64,000 nt of DNA from Sphingopyxis lindanitolerans (lineage in GTDB: Bacteria > Pseudomonadota > Alphaproteobacteria > Sphingomonadales > Sphingomonadaceae), in assembly GCF_002993885.1 (NCBI RefSeq), contig NZ_CM009578.1, forward strand, positions 809,251 through 873,250, read 5' to 3'. The position numbers were made by a program, and so were the translations under genes. A model generated the notes under the pieces. The model saw nothing but the letters and a program-made list of their open reading frames with translations, searched no databases and was not told the origin of the DNA. Positions 60,537 to 64,000 of this stretch are shown piece by piece; position 1 is the stretch's first letter; every line of letters starts with the position of its first letter.

Positions 60537-61742
60537 TCAGGCGTCGGCGCGACCGATGATCGCGATCGACGAGACATTCTGGTTCGGCATGCCGCCAAGA
60601 TTGTGGCTCAAGGCAAACACCGGACTATCCTGCCGCTGGCGCTCGCCAGCGCGGCCGAGGATTTGCAGGTAGTTTTCGTATATCATCCGCAGCCCCGAAG
60701 CGCCGATCGGATGGCCGAAACATTTCAGCCCGCCGTCGATCTGACACGGAAGCTCGCCGTCGGCGTCGAAGAATCCGTCGAGGATGTCGCGCCAGCCCTG
60801 GCCTTCTTTCGAGATGTGCAGATCCTCCATCGTCACCAGTTCGGTGACCGAGAAACAGTCATGGACCTCGATCAGGCTCAACTGCGAGCGCGGATCGGTG
60901 ATTCCCGCCTCGTCATAGGCCTTGGTCGCGGCGACGCGGGTGGTGTGGAAATAGCTGCCGTTCCATCCCGAACCCTGCATTTCCCAGCCGTTCGAGGTCG
61001 CGAGCTGGAGCGCCTTGACCGTCACAATGTCGGTCTTGCCCAGCGACCGCGCGATTTCGGGGGTCGTCACGATCGCGCAGGCGGCGCCGTCGCTCACCCC
61101 GCAGCAATCGAACAGGCCGAGCGGTTCGGCGATCATCGGTGCGTTCAGCACCTGCTCCATCGTCACCGCCTTTTGTAGATGCGCCTTGGGGTTCTTCGCG
61201 CCATTGGCGTGGCTCTTGACCGACACATGCGCCATCGCGCGCTTCAAATCATCCTTGCCGACGCCGTGGACACCGCGATAGGCGCTCGCGAGCTGCGCGA
61301 AATTCCCCGGCGCCGACCCGGTGATGCCGACCATGTCGTGCGTCGTCCCGCGGGTGCGGACGGGTAGCCCACCGTATCCTGTGTCCTTCAGTTTTTCGGC
61401 GCCCATCGCGAGCGCGATGTCGCACGCCCCCGACGCGACGGCATAGACCGCGCCGCGAAAGCTCTCGGTGCCGCTCGCGCAATAATTTTCGACCTTGGTG
61501 ACCCCGATGTCGGGGAGCCGCAGCGCCATCGCGAGCGGGATGCCGCTCGGGCCGATATTCTGCGCATCGAACGCGGCGCCGAGCCATGCGGCGTCGATCT
61601 GGCTCGGTTCGATCCCGGCGTCGGCGAGCGCTTCCTGATAGGCTTCGACCATCAACTGGTCTTCATCCTTGTCCCAGCGCTCACCGAACTTGGCGCAGCC
61701 CATGCCCAGGATGGCGACCTTGTCGCGGATGCCTTTTGCCAT
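60537..61742 (-). CDS. SCP2-type thiolase (acetyl-CoA acetyltransferase family)
   Basis: A 401-residue thiolase that should cleave a 3-ketoacyl-CoA. The nucleophile is kept: Cys88 in ENYCASGTESFRG. The His of CFGHPIGASGLRM is present, and the final loop reads SHNLGGMPNQN. The ATG at 61742 has a GAGAGGAGA box. It is the third gene of an operon with the HMG-CoA-synthase-like/DUF35 fusion (13-nt gap) and the MaoC hydratase, so it probably forms a complex with the fusion's DUF35 domain. Unlike the thiolase-fold protein at 18849, it looks catalytically complete. Confidence 0.92.
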   Translation of the reverse strand: MAKGIRDKVAILGMGCAKFGERWDKDEDQLMVEAYQEALADAGIEPSQIDAAWLGAAFDAQNIGPSGIPLAMALRLPDIGVTKVENYCASGTESFRGAVYAVASGACDIALAMGAEKLKDTGYGGLPVRTRGTTHDMVGITGSAPGNFAQLASAYRGVHGVGKDDLKRAMAHVSVKSHANGAKNPKAHLQKAVTMEQVLNAPMIAEPLGLFDCCGVSDGAACAIVTTPEIARSLGKTDIVTVKALQLATSNGWEMQGSGWNGSYFHTTRVAATKAYDEAGITDPRSQLSLIEVHDCFSVTELVTMEDLHISKEGQGWRDILDGFFDADGELPCQIDGGLKCFGHPIGASGLRMIYENYLQILGRAGERQRQDSPVFALSHNLGGMPNQNVSSIAIIGRADA

Positions 61743-61755
61743 TTGTCGTCTCCTC

Positions 61756-63195
61756 TCAGAAAGCCGGCGCGGCTTTCCAGAAATAGCGGCGGAACCCGCG
61801 GTTCTCATCGAACGCCTTGATGCGGAACATCATCCGCAGTTGGGCGCCAGCGTCGAGCGCGCTGCCTGCGAAATCGACGAATTCGGCCATCATGCGCCCG
61901 CCGCCGACAAAGTCGATATTGCCATAATAGCTCGGCGGGTCGGGCGAATAGGTCAGCGCGTCGGCGGTCCAGGTGAGCACCGTCGCCGGCACCTCGGCGA
62001 GCGGGTAATCCTCCTGCGTCCCGACCGCATGGTCGTTGCCGCCCACGCTGATCTCGCTCTTTGGGAACTGCACCGTCCCGGTCTTGGTGCAGCGCCCGCC
62101 GACGAGCCCGAGCACCGCCTTACGGTTACGCCACAGCGCGGTCAGCGCGGTCTTGCTGTCATGCTCGGCGCGCATCCCGCGGTCGAGTTGGAGCAGGCCG
62201 CGGTGGAACAGATATTTGGCGTAATTGGTGGACTCGACCCGCCGCGCGAGCCAGCCCGAAACACCGAGGCGCGGTTTGACCGAGCCGATCGCGGCCGTGA
62301 CCTCGAACAGCATGAGATCACACCCCTGACCAAAGCTCGCAAGCAGAATGCGCTCGCCCGGCTTCGCCGTTTCGAGCGCCGCCGAGAGCATCACCAGCGG
62401 ATGCGCCGCGCCGCTGTGGCCGAGCACCGGCGCCAGCGTGTCGGCGATCGCATCAGGCGCGATGCCCGCCTGCTTTGCCAGCATCTCGGGCACGCCCTTC
62501 ACCGCAACGGGAACGATGAACCGATCGATCGCGTCGCCCGTTACACCCGCCTTGCCCAGCAGCGTCGCAACCGCGGGAACCAAGATTCGCGCGAAACCCT
62601 CGTCGCGAACCCAGCGCGCTTCCCAGTCATAATCATGCGCGGCGCCCGCTTCGCGAAAATGGTCGACGAAATCGACCGTGACGCTGTGGCGTGCCACCAG
62701 CGTCGCGATCGGTGTTCCGCGGCCGACAAGCAGCGCCGCCGCTGCGTCTCCGCTCGTCATCTCGCGCTCCGATGCGGGTTTCGGGGTCGCAATCTCGGCC
62801 GCGGCGAGAAGCGTCGTCTCTGTGCCGCCCAGTGCCGCAAGCAGCGCCGAGGTCGCCGCGCGCTGCGACCCCGTGACATCCATCGCGCCGACCGCGTCGG
62901 GCAGGTTCAGCGCCTCCTTGACGATCCCCGCATTCTGCCGGTCGGCGAAAGGCAGCGTGGTCGACGCGATCACGACGCGCTCGACGCGCGTGCGATCGAT
63001 ACCGTCGAGCACATCGCGCGCGGCCTCGACCGCCATGGTGACGCTGTCCTCGTCCCAGTTCGCGACCGCCTTCTCGCCCTTGGCGAGTCCGCCCAGGCCG
63101 CTGGCGAACCATTTGTTCGTCGCATGGATCGCGCCGCGTTGCAGCCGCGTGATCGGCACATAGGCGCCAAAGGCCAGGATTCCGAAATCGCTCAT
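61756..63195 (-). CDS. HMG-CoA-synthase-like/DUF35 fusion without catalytic Cys
   Basis: A 479-residue fusion. Residues 1-320 have the HMG-CoA synthase/KAS III fold (GAYVPITRLQR, WDEDSVTMAVEAARDVL, LGHSGAAHPLVML). Where the nucleophilic Cys of the family is expected, MDVTGSQRAATSAL has Ser110. Residues 355-479 form a DUF35 OB-fold, whose zinc knuckle keeps only Cys369 (GGRCTKTG). It is therefore probably a non-condensing partner or scaffold for the adjacent thiolase rather than a synthase. The ATG follows GCGGAGAC; its start overlaps the MaoC stop by 4 nt. Confidence 0.85.
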   Translation of the reverse strand: MSDFGILAFGAYVPITRLQRGAIHATNKWFASGLGGLAKGEKAVANWDEDSVTMAVEAARDVLDGIDRTRVERVVIASTTLPFADRQNAGIVKEALNLPDAVGAMDVTGSQRAATSALLAALGGTETTLLAAAEIATPKPASEREMTSGDAAAALLVGRGTPIATLVARHSVTVDFVDHFREAGAAHDYDWEARWVRDEGFARILVPAVATLLGKAGVTGDAIDRFIVPVAVKGVPEMLAKQAGIAPDAIADTLAPVLGHSGAAHPLVMLSAALETAKPGERILLASFGQGCDLMLFEVTAAIGSVKPRLGVSGWLARRVESTNYAKYLFHRGLLQLDRGMRAEHDSKTALTALWRNRKAVLGLVGGRCTKTGTVQFPKSEISVGGNDHAVGTQEDYPLAEVPATVLTWTADALTYSPDPPSYYGNIDFVGGGRMMAEFVDFAGSALDAGAQLRMMFRIKAFDENRGFRRYFWKAAPAF

Positions 63196-64000
63196 GCCGT
63201 CTCCGCATAGCCGTTGGTAAAGATGATCTTGTCGCGCTCGACGACGCGGGCGCGAAAGGCAAGCTTTCCTTCGTCCCCAGACCCTTTGGCGTCCCAGATC
63301 ATCGTCTCGATCGTCTCGCCGGGATAGACCGGCGACGAAAAGCGCCCGTCGATACGGCGAAGCCGCGCCGGATCATTGCCGCAACGCACGGCGAGCAGCG
63401 CGCGCCCGATCACGCCATAGGTCGCGAGCCCGTGCAGGATCGGCCCGTCGAAGCCCGCACCCGCCGCGACATCGGGGTCGATATGCAGCGGGTTGAGGTC
63501 GCCCGACAGGCGATATATCTGCGCCTGGTTCGCGGCGGTCGCCAGCGTCACGATGGCATCGGGCGCGCGATCGGGCAGCGGGTGCGGTGTGGGGGCGCCT
63601 TCGCTCGTTCCGCCGAAGCCGCCGTCGCCGCGCAGGAAGGTCATCGAACGCGACGTTGCAAGATGCGCGCCCGCGCCATCGTGGATCTCGCGCGCCACCA
63701 TCGCGAGCGCCCCCTTGTCGGCGCCCTTGTCGAACAGTGCCTCGATGCGCGTCGTACCGACGATCTCGCCTTCCACCGGCAAAGGCTGGTGGAGGATCGT
63801 CGATTGCTCGCCGTGCAGGATTTTCCGCCAGTTCGCGCCCAGCGCCGGGTCGCGCCAGATGAAGCCCGGATAGCCCAAAGTCACCGCCATCGTCGGCAGT
63901 GCCTGCAACCGCTCCTCGAACAGGAAATCGAGTTCGGTCGCGCCGACGCCAAGCGCGTAGAGGATCGTGTCGCGCGGAGTCAGCCGTTGCCGCGTGACGA
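63192..64000 (-). CDS. MaoC-like 2-enoyl-CoA hydratase (partial at right edge)
   Basis: At least 269 residues of a double-hotdog (R)-specific enoyl-CoA hydratase; the open frame continues past base 64000, so the N-terminus is missing. The upstream codons already read TPRDTILYALGVGA, typical of the N-terminal domain, followed by QALPTMAVTLGYPG. The C-terminal hotdog carries the hydratase-2 motif LSGDLNPLHIDP with catalytic Asp/His, and GFDGPILHGLATYG. It is the first visible gene of the MaoC / HMGS-like-DUF35 / thiolase operon, which would complete hydration and thiolysis of an enoyl-CoA. Confidence 0.9.
   Translation of the reverse strand, partial: VTRQRLTPRDTILYALGVGATELDFLFEERLQALPTMAVTLGYPGFIWRDPALGANWRKILHGEQSTILHQPLPVEGEIVGTTRIEALFDKGADKGALAMVAREIHDGAGAHLATSRSMTFLRGDGGFGGTSEGAPTPHPLPDRAPDAIVTLATAANQAQIYRLSGDLNPLHIDPDVAAGAGFDGPILHGLATYGVIGRALLAVRCGNDPARLRRIDGRFSSPVYPGETIETMIWDAKGSGDEGKLAFRARVVERDKIIFTNGYAETA

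Noticed and set aside
6986..64000. Assignment as a complete steroid (cholesterol or bile acid) degradation locus
   Set aside because: Steroid-like traits exist (thiolase/DUF35, heteromeric-type acyl-CoA dehydrogenases, 3-alpha-HSD-like SDR), but no 3-ketosteroid dehydrogenase, 9-alpha-hydroxylase or ring-cleaving dioxygenase was found, so only a general inference is made.

Overview
The window looks like a chromosomal segment of a sphingomonad (Alphaproteobacteria, Sphingomonadales; Sphingopyxis-, Sphingomonas- or Novosphingobium-like). This is inferred from the strongly GC-rich codon usage, SD-led short operons with many 4-nt ATGA/GTGA overlaps, three large TonB-dependent receptors among catabolic genes, and REP-like hairpins of a type common in that order. 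No rRNA or species-defining gene is present, so the genus is not settled.

Region 1 (1 to about 6.9 kb) is ordinary chromosome: the 3' end of a membrane protein gene, a tRNA-Lys(CTT), two lipoproteins, a TPM-domain protein coupled to a membrane protein, an AraC-type regulator, and an LprI-like periplasmic protein coupled to a small membrane protein.

Region 2 (about 7.0 to 64 kb, running off the right edge) is a dense catabolic supercluster. It encodes two cytochrome P450s, a 3Fe-4S and a 2Fe-2S ferredoxin, two two-subunit acyl-CoA dehydrogenase pairs, four acyl-CoA synthetases, three crotonases, one MaoC hydratase, eight SDRs, an aldehyde dehydrogenase, two class III (CaiB/BaiF-like) CoA transferases, two amidohydrolases, an SMP-30 lactonase, a Baeyer-Villiger monooxygenase, a DUF2236/MpaB-like putative haem oxygenase, two SCP2-type thiolases with DUF35 (OB-fold) partners, a thioesterase, three TonB receptors, two MFS transporters and five catabolic-type regulators (four TetR, one GntR/FCD). 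No ring-hydroxylating dioxygenase, ring-cleavage dioxygenase or ferredoxin reductase is seen.

How it may work together (inference): a hydrophobic, probably isoprenoid- or steroid-like compound enters through TonB receptors. It is hydroxylated by a P450 fed by the ferredoxins, oxidised to an acid (SDRs, aldehyde dehydrogenase), activated by CoA ligases or CoA transferases, and shortened by the heteromeric acyl-CoA dehydrogenases, crotonases and a thiolase/DUF35 pair resembling Ltp2-type retro-aldolases. The BVMO plus SMP-30-type lactonase suggest ketone-to-lactone ring opening. The substrate cannot be read from sequence alone.

The clearest regulatory result is a shared palindrome, ACATACA-N3-TGTATGT. 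It occurs three times: between P450-1 and its divergent TetR gene, before the ferredoxin operon, and, as a perfect 35-bp palindrome, between the DUF35 and thiolase genes. This ties P450, ferredoxins and putative retro-aldolase into one regulon. Further AT-rich dyads, several built on ACATAG/CTATGT or ACCTAG half-sites, lie before many of the other transcription units, and three more distinct palindromes stand out (36844, 47637, 60308).
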